Assembly: GCF_964340395.1 (NCBI RefSeq)
Contig: NC_135551.1
Location: 8,537,379 to 8,601,378, forward strand
From: Glandiceps talaboti
Taxonomy: Eukaryota > Hemichordata > Enteropneusta > Spengelidae
DNA length: 64,000 nucleotides
Direction: 5' to 3'
The position numbers and the translations under genes are program-made. Shown here piece after piece: positions 43,936 to 57,019 of this stretch (positions are counted from its first letter, which is position 1; the number at the start of each line of letters is the position of its first letter). The notes beneath the pieces were generated by a model. The model ran no database searches and had not been told where the DNA came from. It worked only from the letters and a program-made list of their open reading frames with translations.

Positions 43936-46900
43936 CTACACAATTATGTTTGAAGTGAGTTTTTTTTTTCAAATAAAAGGGGAAGACACTATAAAAATAT
44001 CTTTTAAATTTTTCATCAAAGCACTTGAACCTATCCACATATTGAAATAGAGATACATGTACTACTACCACATACATACAAACAGGAATGAATCCTACAC
44101 TATGCTTACAAGTTACATTTGAGTAAGCGCCACCCCCCCCCCCTCAAAAAAAAAATGTTTTTGATCAGGACAGTTTGTCGATTTTGTCTAAAGTGGTGCA
44201 ATGTGATTGTTCTCTATTTTTTCACTCAATCTACTACATGTATTTATGACAGTGTTGTTTTTATTTAGTACTTTAGAGCAAGTGTGTGTGTGTGTGTGCT
44301 TGTTCATGATTGGCTCTGAAGTTGACTTCACTGACGTAAGGAGGGTCATTTGTGTTTCCCCTTGAATCTGCAGACTGTATGGGCTGGACAAAACACAAAC
44401 ATTGACCAACGTGAGGGTATTTAAGTGATACGCAGGGTGACCAGAAACAATTGTGCGTGTGTTTAGCCTTAAAAAGTAAGCCAGTTATTCAGCAAATGAA
44501 AACGTACACCTAACATGGCTCATGTATGAGTAGATGTTTTAAAAAACAATACAGTTGTGCTACGACACCATTGGCGCTATTTTCCTTAATTAAAATTTGA
44601 GAAAATTCCGTCTTCTTATGTCCATGGTCAGACAATGTTAGTCCCACTGCTTTTAGTCTTTTTTCGGCATTGTTTTTCCTTTTCTTATCTCATTCATCAG
44701 CTTGGTAGAGGTTGTTGGTAAATCGTGCCCAAAGTCTGATGTTGTCTCTATGTCTGTCAATATCAAGTACACTGGAAGTACAGATGTTGTAATGACTGCA
44801 TGAGGGCTACCTATCATTGCACTTGGGCTTCCAAATTTTGATTATCATAACTCAATTGGGCTACCAAGAAAAAATAATTAATATCAAGCGATTGAAGCCC
44901 CATTAGTTCTGAAGCAAGCCATTCATTACGAGTGAATTTCCCATTAAAGTTCAAAACCATTCTCATTAGGTTTTAAATGTTACATTTTGAAGTCTTACCA
45001 GTATATACACTTGTAGTGCATACATTTCTTCAATATTGGCCATTTCAACTTGTACGGAGTCAGTATACCATTAACACTAAACATATTGCCCTCTCATTTT
45101 GAAACCTAGTTGATTATATGACTATGTTCTTTCCGTAGGGGAAGGGAAGCATATTAGCATGTACACACCTATCCCATTTTCCCAAGCTCTCTCTCCATGA
45201 GAATTAAAATATTATAAATGAGTATTTCATTCCTTTCTTTTATTTTGCTACTTTCTTTATCTTAATTATTTCATAATTACGTTTTTATCAGTGAATGTTT
45301 ACCTGCACAAATGTATAATCCCACTGGACATGTGCATACCTGATAATATGGTTGTAGGGGTAACTGGACAAACATTAAATATGTGTAGAGTTACCTAAGA
45401 AATAGTATAATTCAGTCCAACAGAGTGCCATCTTATTAAAGTTAGTCACATTAACGAATTTATCACACCATGGTTTTGACCAAGTATAATACATATTATT
45501 TCCTGACCCAAATTACACATTTGGTCCAATACCTTTCATGTGAATGACGCACAAACTAGATATGCCACTACCAGAGGCTAAGAAAATATTGAACAAACAG
45601 AACTTAACTTAAAGTCATTTACATGTGCTCCATGGACACACCCAGTCTAGATGTTGCGCAGGAGAGTATTTCCTTGGCAGCCACATCAATACTAATGTGA
45701 CATTGTTTAGGTACATACTTATAGGTATTGCAATTATATGTTATAAAAATATTGACAATTAAATTACAATAGAAAGGGTTTATACATAATGGAATTGAAC
45801 TAAATTTTCAGATTTTACATGCCATTCATATCACAACTATTTTTATGTAACTTACACAGTGACAGAACATCTAAAATGAATTACCTATCAATCATCAACT
45901 GGTATTCAACAAATTATGGGCAGAGGCTTTCAAGCAGACCAAGGTGAAAGAGTATATAAAAGAAGGACTAAAATGTTTTAGAAAAAGGACAACAGTAGGA
46001 TATAATACAAGAATGAAAGTAAGATGTATAACATGTCAAAGACCTATATTTACCAAGAGTCTGCCTAATTTGCATTACAAGCAGGCAGTGATGTAACTGT
46101 AGTAGCCCAAACGCATGGGAGTATTGTGGAGTTAGCATTAGTGAAATTAATAATCTTGATTCAATTCTCAATAAAATTAAAAGCTTATTTATCCAGATCA
46201 CTTTTCTCAACATAATTTCAAACATTCACATTAATATGTATTTTAATTTCATACATCAACAATCACACTGACTAAAAACTAATGTATATATAGGCACACT
46301 CTGTGAGAATCTGCAATGAATACTCGCTACTCCTGCATAATAACCGATATCCTTCCACATTTATTTTGTTTTGATTTAAATTAAGTAAAACGAGTAAGAG
46401 AAAGTAGGGAACAAGGAAAGAGTAAGATTTTCAGGAAGAAATAGGAAAAAATTGGTATAAAGTTGAAAATTTGTCATTTTTAAAAATTTCTTAATTAATT
46501 CACGCTTTTAGTATATTATTCTACTTACTGGAGTGGACTGAAAGGCTGGTGAAAGAAGCCGGATGTGTGGTACATTAAAAAAATAATGTCCCCAGTTCGG
46601 TATTATTTTGTGTTTATGGTATGTACCAAGACAAACCGTTGTAAACATACTGGCGTATACATAATTGCGGTGGATTCAAATCTTCATTCCACGCACATAC
46701 CGTTCGACACCAGCAGATGTTGTAAGGACACACTATTGGACTTACTTCAACTTATCAGGTTACAAATTTAGAGCTCTACTATAGATCTGATGATTGATTT
46801 TTGTAGTGATCTCGGATGCAAAAATCCCTTTTCTGGCCTTTCAGGAACATTTCCACTTCTTTATCTCCCCGTTAAGGATAGACAATGAAACCTACAAAAG

Positions 46901-47406
46901 ATTGACAAAGTATAACAGTTGCTGTACATGTACATGCATTTTTCTACAGTATTTATATTATATAGGCATCACATTTTATGGTTAAAATGGTTCACATATA
47001 TATTGCTAACATTTACAATAAAGTTAGCTAAGCTTAAGTGGAAAACTTTGCTTCACTGAGAAAAAAAATGGTGTTATTTTTCCTTTTGGTCAAAGTGTAA
47101 TTTACAAAGCATCTTCGGAGATTTGTTAACATGAACAAAGCAGAACAATACTCACCATTAAATTATGAGGAGGGTCACTCTTCTTATATGAATGGTAACA
47201 TTTGGCCTCTATGTTTATGTTGCCATCATCATTTACTTGTACTGTTCAGAGAAAAAAATAGAAATTATACCTGTTATATATTCATGGTAAATTATATATA
47301 TTAATTAACTGAGAATTTTAGAAATATATAAACACAAGTAATAGCACGAGAAAATGATATTGTCCCGGCGTCAAACACAGCCGTAACGGTTAATACCAAA
47401 ACATAC
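43936..47406. other. No gene recognised
   Basis: AT-rich sequence with homopolymer runs near 44132-44156 and a short (GT)n at 44281-44300. Small frames lack domains. Confidence 0.45.
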
Positions 47407-47562
47407 CTTCGAATTTGTGTATGTATTCTTCGATAAAAAAATGTGTGCCCTCTCTAGAGTCTTCACTGGTGTTTTTGATGAAGTTTCGACAAACAGTTCC
47501 CCGTACGAAATACTTGGAAATTTGAACAAGCACCGTGTCCATCGTCTAGTAGACTCCGCCAT
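47407..47562 (-). CDS. Candidate first exon of an unknown gene
   Basis: ATG at 47562 opens exactly 52 codons (MAESTRRWTRCLFKFPSISY... TYTNSK) to a good donor (AAG followed by GTATGT at 47406). GC content is higher than the surroundings. The FPSISYGELF... ERAHIFLSKN pattern recalls the segment before the SWIM finger in the ISL2EU accessory protein (WPKIDLGKIFSF... YKAYSYFSSG), so it could start a related gene. That similarity is by eye and weak. Later exons were not found with confidence. Confidence 0.35.
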
Positions 47563-50500
47563 GATTGCCACAATGAAGACGACGTTTCCGACAGCGAACA
47601 ATCGATTAACTTAGTTTCTGACATGCGCAGAATGTAAACAGATTGTGACGTAAAATGACGTGTAAATATCATTGACCCGCCCTTGATCTAGGTCACCGTA
47701 GTATCCAATATCAACGAATCACTAGGCATTCATGTCGCGAAGCTCTCATTCGTTGCTATGTAATTTTATCCAATAATAATAATAAATTTTATGATTGATT
47801 AATTGAAACTATCACTTGACCCTTCCCTTAGCTTTGCTGACGTAAAATTTCCCGCTCTTACTCAATAAATATCGAAAATCTTCGACCGTACGTCAGACAA
47901 TGAAATACATATATATACCTCAAAATACATATTTTAACATTGTACATAAATAGAAAAAAGAGTGTATTTACCCTTGACTGGAAACATCTCAACACTGAAA
48001 CCGTGTGGGTCATCTTTGTTGACAAATTCCTATGGCTTAGGCCTACATGTATTTTTCTCTCTTAGCTCCATTTTGGCTGAAAGAATTGAGACAATGTATG
48101 AAATACAACAAAAGACAGAGTAGACAAGACATAAATTGCATTTAATGATACAAACTTGTTTTCTGTACATTTTATAGTAAAAAGCAACCTTAGGGTAACT
48201 GGTTATTCCTAAAAACCTTGCGCACGGTAACCAGAGTGCAGTCTTGCATTTTTGAAGTTATAAAAACCATAGCCCATGTCGAATCGTAATGTTTTGTGTA
48301 GCTATACTTGTGTCATTATTTTGCCAAACCGCTTTGCTAAATATTCTCGCATTTAGTAGTGATGATTACAATATGTTTCATTATGTATACTGATATTTCC
48401 ATTTCGAAAACGGATATTGTGACGAAAATGCAAAATTACCCTGTAAAGCTCTGTTATAGCTTCTAAATCGAACGTGTAATTAGCATTATTAATATTATGT
48501 CGGTAATGAAGCTATGTCGCAAGAATGTAAGCTTCATATATTTCCTGTAGTTTGGTACACATATTGAATATATACTCTGGTCGTTCTACTTCACAACAAC
48601 GCATGTCTACATCACTGGTTCTGCTGTGTTCGAAATATGAGTCAAAACGTCCAAAATTGCCATAACCTTCCATAATTTTTCATTGATGTTACAGGCGCTG
48701 GTATAATTATTAAAATATTTTTCTTCATCCACCCGGAAAATGCTCATGACATAAGGGTTTTTACTGCTCGTCTATCGCCCCGTAGCGACAAAGACCCCTT
48801 AAGTCACTAGAACTTTCTATTTTCTTTGCCTGAACAAAGAAAAAATTAGGGAATGACATCTAAAAATATCTTGCGAATGCTACTTTCATAATTCATATAC
48901 AAGTTGTTTGAAAAATGTATTCATGGTGAGCCAACGCAGGAGTCTGTTAAAGCTTGCTGGTGTACCTTTTTGTTAAACGAGTCATTTGCTCGTCCCATTT
49001 TATTGAATGAGTACCATTATTAATTATCAGTCAAGTCTCATTTTATTGAATGAGTCATTCCTTAGTCCCATTCTTAGCAGGAATATTGCACACCGACAAA
49101 CTGAACATATTCCGTCAAAATTTTGTATAAAGGTGAGTATTGATGGCATAGAAAGAGTCATAACATGTCTTATTCAGGAGAACATTCCACTGCACTGATG
49201 AATACAGTGTGGCATCACATCAGTTTGGAAGTTGAGTTTAAAAAGTAGATAGAAATGAGCAATGAATTTTGAGGTGATGGTGACTGATATTTGTTATTTA
49301 CACGAATTTGGGACTTTCTGTACCACGTATATTAAAGTAAATTTCGGTCTTTCAAGAGTCACTGAAACGAACAACAGATCAGAGAACACAGGTATCAATA
49401 TCTTGATTGTTATTTGGCATAACTACATTATCAACGACTCTCCTTTGACGAGAACATCGCCAATAACCTCAGTATTTGGCCCATGAATGTTGATAACCAT
49501 ACAACCTACATCACTAAATTGATGCTGCTGTGAACTGTACATGTACACACAGCTTTCACCAATTTAGCTACTTTGTCATAATTGTATAATATCATAACTA
49601 GCCAAGCCTATAAGCTCGCGCAAGGTATATTCATTTCGTGATTTTATTTGACATCTTGCAACAATTTTCATAACTTTAAGATGATGACATATTTCACCAG
49701 AAAATTTGGGTTAAGGAGAATATGTTACTATGATATTTGGCATTTTACCATGCATTGCACTTCACAGGCGTGCCCTTCTCTATAACAGACCCAGACTTTA
49801 CATACTATACTGCCTTCCAGATTGGACTCTCATGATGATAATGTTGTTTGATTCTTAATTAATTCAAAACTCTATCCATTCTAAACCATCATCTTATTTG
49901 TATTCATATATGATGAAGGAGTGTTTAAACACAAATATCACATTTTATGTGTAATTGTTCAAAAGTTCATGTCATATAACTTCATTTGAGTTCTCGGCTA
50001 AAACAAGGACTAAAATGCAGAGAGTATATTTTAATTCATGTTAATAATTTTGTTTAATTTCATTTTAAATCATTACTTGCAACTTATTTTCTCACTTCAA
50101 CAAACATAGTAGTCTCCATCTATGAAATAAAAAACACAACTGAATAAAATAAAATAAATTTCAATGATTTTTTTTCATATCATATATTAGAATTGACAGT
50201 GCAGTGTGTAATTGCAAAGTGACTTTATAATTATAACAACAAATTACAGGGCAGCATCTGATTGTTATCCCCTGAATATATTTAATATTTACAGTATAAA
50301 TTAGAAATATCGTGTCTCTGGTCAAATTTCTCAAAATGTGACAAACTGTTTGTCACTTGCACATTAAAGGAAAATAAACACCGTGTCAAAAAACTCTTAT
50401 CTAGTACCCTTAAGGGTTATAATACAGTATAGAACTTAGAAGCATAATTTAAACTTACAAATGTATTCAGTTTCTAATTCTTACAGCATGCAATGACTAT

Positions 50501-50942
50501 GTACTGCTGGTATCTCACGTTATTATATAATTACACTGATAAGAACATATAAAATTTGATAAATATGAAGTTCAAACTATTATTTATATACAGTAATACA
50601 ATATATTAATATTATTTTTTTTAAATAATCTTACAATTGTCATATATTACACATTGAAGTACATAATTCATTACAACACAAAAATAAACAGTTCAAGAAA
50701 TGGCCAAATTGTACTTGAGGTTTGTATAAGAGAAATCAACAGCTGCATGAAAGTGAATATCATTTGAATGTTTAAATAGCACTATTAAAATGTAATTACT
50801 ATTGACACTGGTTATCATTGAAGAATTCCATCAAAATAAAACTGATAACACAGAAAATTTGATACATATGAAACACTAAATATGAAGTAATATACACCAA
50901 TCTAGCATACATTTATGCATAGTGCTATTCATAACATTTTTC
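47563..50942. other. No gene recognised
   Basis: Long AT-rich intergenic or intronic stretch; only short frames. Confidence 0.5.
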
Positions 50943-51808
50943 GAATAACTCTCCACAAACTTTACATAAATTAATAGATAAATGTGATTCAGAATATATA
51001 TGGATGTGAAATTTGGGGAGTAGAAAAGTACAGTGATAGGACTCCAATTGAAAAATTAAAACATTAAATTATGTAAGATGCTACTCCATGTTAATCAATC
51101 AGCAAGTAACTTGGCTGTAAGAGGGGAACTTGGCAGACATCCGCTGTCAAGTTTTATTAATAAGATGGTTATAAAGTACTGGAAAAGAGTCTGCACTAAA
51201 AAAGAAAACAGTCTTGTACATGAGGCTGTAATGTATAACACAGATAATAAAACAACTTGGGCAACCAATATTCAGAAAATAAGTGGGATTGAAAACCTCA
51301 AGACTTTTTGGAATAATAATTCTCCACAAACTTAACATAAATTAATAGATAAATGTGATTCAGAACATATATGGAAGTGGAAACAAGAAGTGAGAGCAGA
51401 TAGGCCCTCTAACAGAGGGAACAATAAACTGCACACATATTGTAAATTTAAAACTGAATTTAAAATGGAAAGGTATTTGCAGGATATCAAAAATCATGAA
51501 TATAGAAAATGTATATGTAAATTAAGTATAAGTAATCATAATCTCATGATTGAGAAAGGAAGACATTTAAAGATGAAACTTGAAGATAGAATATATAGAA
51601 AATGTCAAATGAGTAATAGAAGATGAAATGCATTATGTTATGATTTGCCCATACTACCAACACAATAGAAACAATTTATATAACACACTAACTATATTAA
51701 ACCCAAACTTTACAAGTATGGCCGAAATCAGAAAATTTAATTTTCTTATGAATAACAGTAACGCTACACTACAGCTAGCAAAATATTACACCCCCTCAAC
51801 TACATAAA
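50943..51808 (+). pseudogene. Non-LTR retrotransposon ORF C-terminus, rearranged
   Basis: Plus-strand pieces read YGCEIWGVEKYSDRTPIEKL, LHVNQSASNLAVRGELGRHP, MVIKYWKRVC, then after a repeated junction KLHTYCKFKTEFKMERYL and DEMHYVMICPYYQ. YG-EIWG followed by AVRGELGR-P and a late H-x3-CP-Y zinc-like site is the usual order at the end of LINE reverse-transcriptase proteins. Stops and frame changes break it. A 66-bp segment occurs at both 50943 and 51316, showing an internal rearrangement. Confidence 0.6.
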
Positions 51809-52253
51809 GGTACTGAATATTGACATTTGATTTTTTTGAAGAAAAAAAAACTTTTTTGGTATTTATTTATTTTTTACTTTCAGCCATATGTATTAATGTG
51901 TCTTTCTGTTGTTTTTTTGTAACATGTAAAGTTTAACGATGTTTCTTTGTAATTGTATGTAAAAGTCCTTGTTTTGGCAATGTTCTTTTTAAAAAGAATT
52001 CGTCAATAAAAATGAATATGAATATATGCCGCAAGGCATATATTGAATGTATAGAAAATATCATCTAGGCCAGGTAAGTGTACTATGACAAATGTTAATT
52101 TTTCTAATTCCTTGCAAATGTATTTAGGTGCAATGTATCACCACTTAAGTCACTAAGTAATGAAATTGAATGAAGATATTGGTATTTCTGTTTGTTTGTT
52201 TTTTCTGAAAGTTGAGCAAGTCTTTCTACTTCCTTAGATCTTGCAAAGATTGT
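51809..52253. other. No gene recognised
   Basis: AT-rich spacer after the LINE remnant; possibly its 3' untranslated part. Confidence 0.4.
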
Positions 52254-53660
52254 TTATGTTTTTGGTGCAAAGCATAGTCTGTCTTCATTTACCAAAACTG
52301 AAGGATTCCAGGCAAAATCAGGATCATTGTAAGGGGAGCCAGCAGGCTTTGCACGTGATAAAGATACAAACATTGCACCAGGATTTCTTAACTCAAATTG
52401 TTTTGTACCAGGATTTATAACAATGTATCTATTTGGTTGGTTTTCTCCAACAGTAAAACCCTGACAACTATGTATAGTTGTAGCCCAACCTAACCGCAAT
52501 GGTATCTGTTTCCTTTTACAACATCTACAATAACACTCAACCCTTCTTTCAATTGGTACAATTGGAACCACTTTTGTATTCTCTTCAAGAAAGGGTGGAC
52601 CTGAGTACGTTGGAAACTCTGGCTGATCAACTGGTGGTTTTCTGCCATTAACATATATGATGTCAATTACCTTCCCAACTGCTCTATTGAATAAGCCATA
52701 CTTAACAGACAAATTTGCACTCAGTGAAACTTTAGCACCTTTGCAAAGAAACATAACCTTGTGTAGACCTGAACCCCTAGCACAGGGAATAGTGCCAACA
52801 TGTGAACCTTTACAGACTGCATTTATCTTAGTAATTGGTACCTGCTGATTTAATTCAAGCAACCTGTGTATATTATGCTCATACTCTGCTGCATGAGTTG
52901 GGAAAATAAAGAGACCATCTTTATTCATTCGTTCCAGCAATTCATTACCATATGATATTTTAAGGTCGTTCTATTGGAACTTCTGTAACCACTGGGCTTG
53001 TGCAGGTGTTGTTGTATATGTCCGCAAAGAACTGAATAATTATTTGAAGTGCTCTTCACTTGCACTCTGTCTGACAATAGTATTTAGGGTAACAGCATCT
53101 TTAAATTCTTTCCACACTAACACTCCTCTCATAGCAGCTGGTGTTTTACCTTTACTTATGTACACTGGTGAATCTAAAACTGGGGGTAACTGAATGTCAT
53201 CACCAAAGGACACTACCACTGGTAGGCCTCCCCACGACTCATCCTTATTAAATCCACAACGACATAAATAGTCTGCCCATCCTAAGGTTGTAGCCCCTAT
53301 ACGTGACCTGTCATCAAAGTGAAGAACTTTTACACCCTGGCAGTTCTTTAGCAACCCCTCACCCATCAAACCATATGGTGGTTTCATATCCTTACCTTTG
53401 AAGATTGTGGGAATTTTTAGAAAACTATGTAAAGTTACACCATAAATTATGTTTGCACTGTACAAGTTGGACAAAGCACTTGAACTGATTTATTTTATTT
53501 AAAAATTAATCTGATTGTTGTAATTAAACATTTAATAAGGTGTGACTATCCTGAGCCCGCTATTCCTGCAACATTAAGTCTTAATTTTGCAAATGTATCT
53601 GGTTTGTGTATGTAGTCAGATAATGTCTTTAATACCATATTGAATGCAAGTTTCTGGTCA
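52254..53660 (-). pseudogene. PIF1-like helicase domain, broken
   Basis: The minus strand reads NDDQKLAFNMVL and NVAGIAGSG-stop-SHLIK (about 53660-53530), a Walker A whose Lys codon is TAG at 53546-53548. A gap and frame change follow. Then come FDDRSRIGATTLGWADYLC, FGDDIQLPPVLDSPVY (motif III), two in-frame stops near 53037 and 52966, LCKGAKVSLSANLSVKYGL, LGWATTIHSCQGFTVGE (motif V) and MFVSLSRAKPAG (motif VI). This is a PIF1/RecD-like superfamily 1B helicase C-terminal part. In invertebrates such domains occur in Helitrons and in other large mobile-element proteins; no Helitron Rep domain or ends were seen here, so the parent element is undecided. Confidence 0.8.
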
Positions 53661-54439
53661 TCATTCTATAGAAACGCCTGTGATCAGAACGTCGTTTTAT
53701 CAGTGTGGGCAATGAGAACTGGATTTGAAGGTGCCAAAAAAGTCTTCTTCTTATCACCATCAAAAAAACGTGTTTGATGTTATAACTGTATATAACGGTA
53801 TTTCTCCTTTACCATTATGATTTTTTTGTTATGATATGGCTGAAAACTACGACAAGAGCTTCGTTGAAAGTAGGTCAACAGAGGCAGATTTCAGTCTCTC
53901 ACTGTGTGTCAAGACACCGATTCCGCGTCGTCATAGCTATAGAGTGATTTGATTGGTCCTCCGGGTATTTTCTTTGAACCATTCTAATATTTCAGAGGAG
54001 GTTATATCTTGATATGATTCTTTTCTACAAGTAGACCCTTCAAACGTCGAAATCGGGCAGGAAATAAAAAATCTAGAAACAAAATGGTTGAATGTGCTCG
54101 AAATACTGCAACAAGACACATTTTGATACATCTTTTTGGCCCATAAATTGATTTTATGATCATTTAATTGTCTTATTTTCATAATTAAATGAATATAATA
54201 AAATAGAAAACAGATCAGGACGTCCCCTATTCTCGAGGACAATTTTTCAGTGCTCAAATCTCCGGGTACTTCATTGCATGCAACGCACGCTGAAGTTTGG
54301 CGATAGAGTTCGAGTGGAACGTCCCTGTCACAGCTTTTGCTACTTTCCGGAAAGATTTTGGATATAGCGTTCTTTACACAGGAATTTCTTGATAATCAAT
54401 GTGTGTAATGCCTTTTTTACTAGAGTCTGCACATACTCA
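53661..54439. other. Intergenic, with repeat block 53667-53775 related to 19034-19145
   Basis: Starts directly at the edge of the helicase remnant. The rest has no recognisable coding frame. Confidence 0.45.
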
Positions 54440-55384
54440 ATGCGATATGTTTATCACAGTATTCCGAAAATTCCGGTACAGTTGAGGGGTTTGAAGAGAA
54501 ATCAAGGGTACTCACTGAAACTTCAAAAAACTCGGCAATTACAAGAAAAAAAGGAAAGGGAAATTGTCACGCAGGCACACAGAAAGATTCAGAGGGAGAT
54601 ACAAAAATCAAATAGTTAAAAGAGAAGAGTAAAACAGTTAATGAAAAAGTAAAAAAACCAAAAACATTGAGAAACATCTTGTACAGAAAAAGAATTGGAT
54701 GCATCTACCGAACTCGCACAAACAACCCGTAAATTAAAAGATACAGAATCAAAATCCTTTCACTCAAGTTAGACAAAGGTAGACTACACTACTATACAAA
54801 GACACGTGCACAATGATGAGTCTAGCAATTGATAAAAATACAACAACTACATCTTAGAATAGTTGATCAAATTATGAACATGGACAACTATGTGATGTCT
54901 TGGATGGAGATGAAATAGAGAGATCTTGTGATGGGAAGTACAAAGATGAGGTTCGTGAAGTTATTATGGACTTGCTGGCGATGAATGTGACAATGAACGC
55001 TGCTAATGGTATAAAACCACTTGGCTGAAAAAGTTGGCAAACAGCAATATTGGAAGGCTTCCCAGAAATGCTCCAAAACGTCGCCTGCTAACTGAAGCCA
55101 AACATATCGCTTTGATGCATGTTACTATTTCAATGTTACAGAATAACGTTAACTGGCTACACAAAGATGCCACTTCTAAATTCCATAGACATCACCAGGA
55201 CTATCAAGTAACTCTTGCAAACGGTGAGACCTTAAACACGGGCCTGCAAGAACTTGCATGTGGGACGGCTGGTCGAGTAATGGGCTCCTTCAGTAAATTG
55301 TTAATGATTTTGGCAGTGCTTTTGTGTGTCATGTGTCACATGGTATTTGATTATAATCGGGGGTTTAATATGCAGACACACTGA
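54440..55384 (+). pseudogene. Decayed member of an unnamed invertebrate repeated protein family
   Basis: Plus-strand pieces run from a coiled-coil start (QKTRQLQEKKEREIVTQAHR) and ELAQTTRKLKDTESKSFHSS, through LDGDEIERSCDGKYKDEVRE and VIMDLLAMNVTMNAANGI (about 54905-55010). The last frame (55034-55384) has KLANSNIGRLPRNAPKRR, then WLHKDATSKFHRHHQDYQVT and ACGTAGRVMG. A strand with Asp-x-Thr followed by a GTA segment could belong to an RNase-H-like transposase fold, but that is a guess. Frame changes separate the pieces. Collinearity suggests one gene. No terminal repeats were recognised. Confidence 0.45.
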
Positions 55385-56069
55385 AATTGTCTTACAGTCA
55401 GTAATTTCATTGTTTTCCTTCTTCCTCACATCGTGACGTTCGTTCACATCATGTCCTTCACAATTGACTTTACAGTTGGTATTTAGGATAGACTTCTTCC
55501 GTGACTTCTACAATATCCCCATCACCTCAATCATAACATACTTCTGTTAATGGATGTTTGGCAGAATAGTAGTGCACTGAAATGTGAGAGTTACAACTCA
55601 GATTAAGCTTGAAGCACTCACTCTGTGAACAATTTGTGTGTGTTGGGCACAAGTGTATCACTACATTATATATAGACCATCTCCAATCACCAACTGTAGC
55701 TGTTTATTCTCCTAATGTATTGTGTGGTTTCTTTAAAAGAATGAATACACCTACGACAAATGATAGAGTGGAAAAAATGAGAGAAAAAACATTAAATTGG
55801 ATATCTTTCACTAATACACAAACACATTTATAATTACGTCAATATAATGATCATACCACACAATCTATTTGCTTTCAATTCACGCCTCATGCACTGTTAA
55901 GGGAGCCATCAGTTTCTTCGGCCGGGGGTGGGCCAATCCAACTCCACCCTCTGACAAATAAAAAAACACAATGACCTCCCCCCATCTGTTGACAAGAAAC
56001 ACTTTTTGTTCAAACTTGTAAAAGACACTCTATTCTCAAAGCATAATACAGCACACTGCATAGTTAATG

Positions 56070-56110
<41 letters not shown>

Positions 56111-56682
56111 GATATTGACAAATGTACTTTGGAAGACAGCCTCAAAACGATGATCTAAATTAGCATAATATAAATACTGACTTGAAGTTAAAGAGTATGG
56201 TTTTAGAGAGCATACGTTTGCTTAACTTGTCTGAATAAAGCGGTCGAATTTAAAGGTTTACATGTTAATCTTTTAACTGAGCACAATTCAAGGTACATGT
56301 ACATACTGACGTATCGGAAAGTTATGGCTTTGATTTTATTACGTGGAAAACTTCTGGACTTGATGTCTTTGTTTTTAAAGTAGCCAATACTTTAATGAAA
56401 TACGAACATTTCAAACAACCTTTCTGTATTTTTGAATTGGACCGATTCTATTGCAGTCCATTCATTTATTACTGGTGTATACGAGCCCCCCCCCCCCCCT
56501 TTAGAGATACGCAAATACGTAATATTGTCTTGCTGATCGACTTCAAATGCATACCAATCCATCAAAACTCTCCTCTTCTGAGAGTCGATACGCTAGTATT
56601 TCTCTCACTGCACTGCTTACTTCTTTATTTCACCATCATGTTATCCAAAGACACCCACCCGAAATACTAGTAAAACTATTAA
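55385..56682. other. No gene recognised; (CA)n at 56072-56108
   Basis: Short frames only; a C-homopolymer lies near 56488-56500. Confidence 0.45.
56072..56108. repeat. (CA)n microsatellite
   Basis: About 18 dinucleotide units. Confidence 0.95.
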
Positions 56683-57019
56683 AGTGACAATATGGATTAG
56701 GATTTGGTATTTATTTGGGATTTTTAATTTATAAAACAATTTTATCAAGGCTTCCTTCTTGAAACATCAATCTAACATTGACAAAGTCCGTGTTCGTAAC
56801 TCATGACATTACAAAATGCTAAAAGATGTGTAAAATGTTAAGGTTATTGTACGTACAATAACAAAACATTTTACACACATATTAATCTATTGTAATTTAT
56901 AGAATTACAAACAAGGACATGGCATATCTTGTTTCACGTCAAGTAGGAAGCCATGATAAAATTGCTTTATATATTAAAAATCCAAAATAAATACCAATCC
57001 TCATCCATATATGGTCACA
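56683..57019. mobile_element. 337-bp palindromic MITE flanked by TTAA
   Basis: Ends AGTGACAATATGG and (complement) TGTGACCATATATGG lead into inverted repeats of about 70 bp (GGTATTTATTT, GATTTTTAAT, CAATTTTATCA-GGCTTCCT). A second inner hairpin (ATGTGTAAAATGTTA... around GTACGTAC at 56852) makes nearly the whole element a palindrome. TTAA occurs immediately outside both ends (56679-56682, 57020-57023). TTAA duplications are typical of piggyBac and Kolobok elements. It has no coding capacity. Confidence 0.8.

Noticed and set aside
55909-56145. ORF with alternating Cys-Val residues
   Set aside because: Translation of the (CA)n microsatellite.
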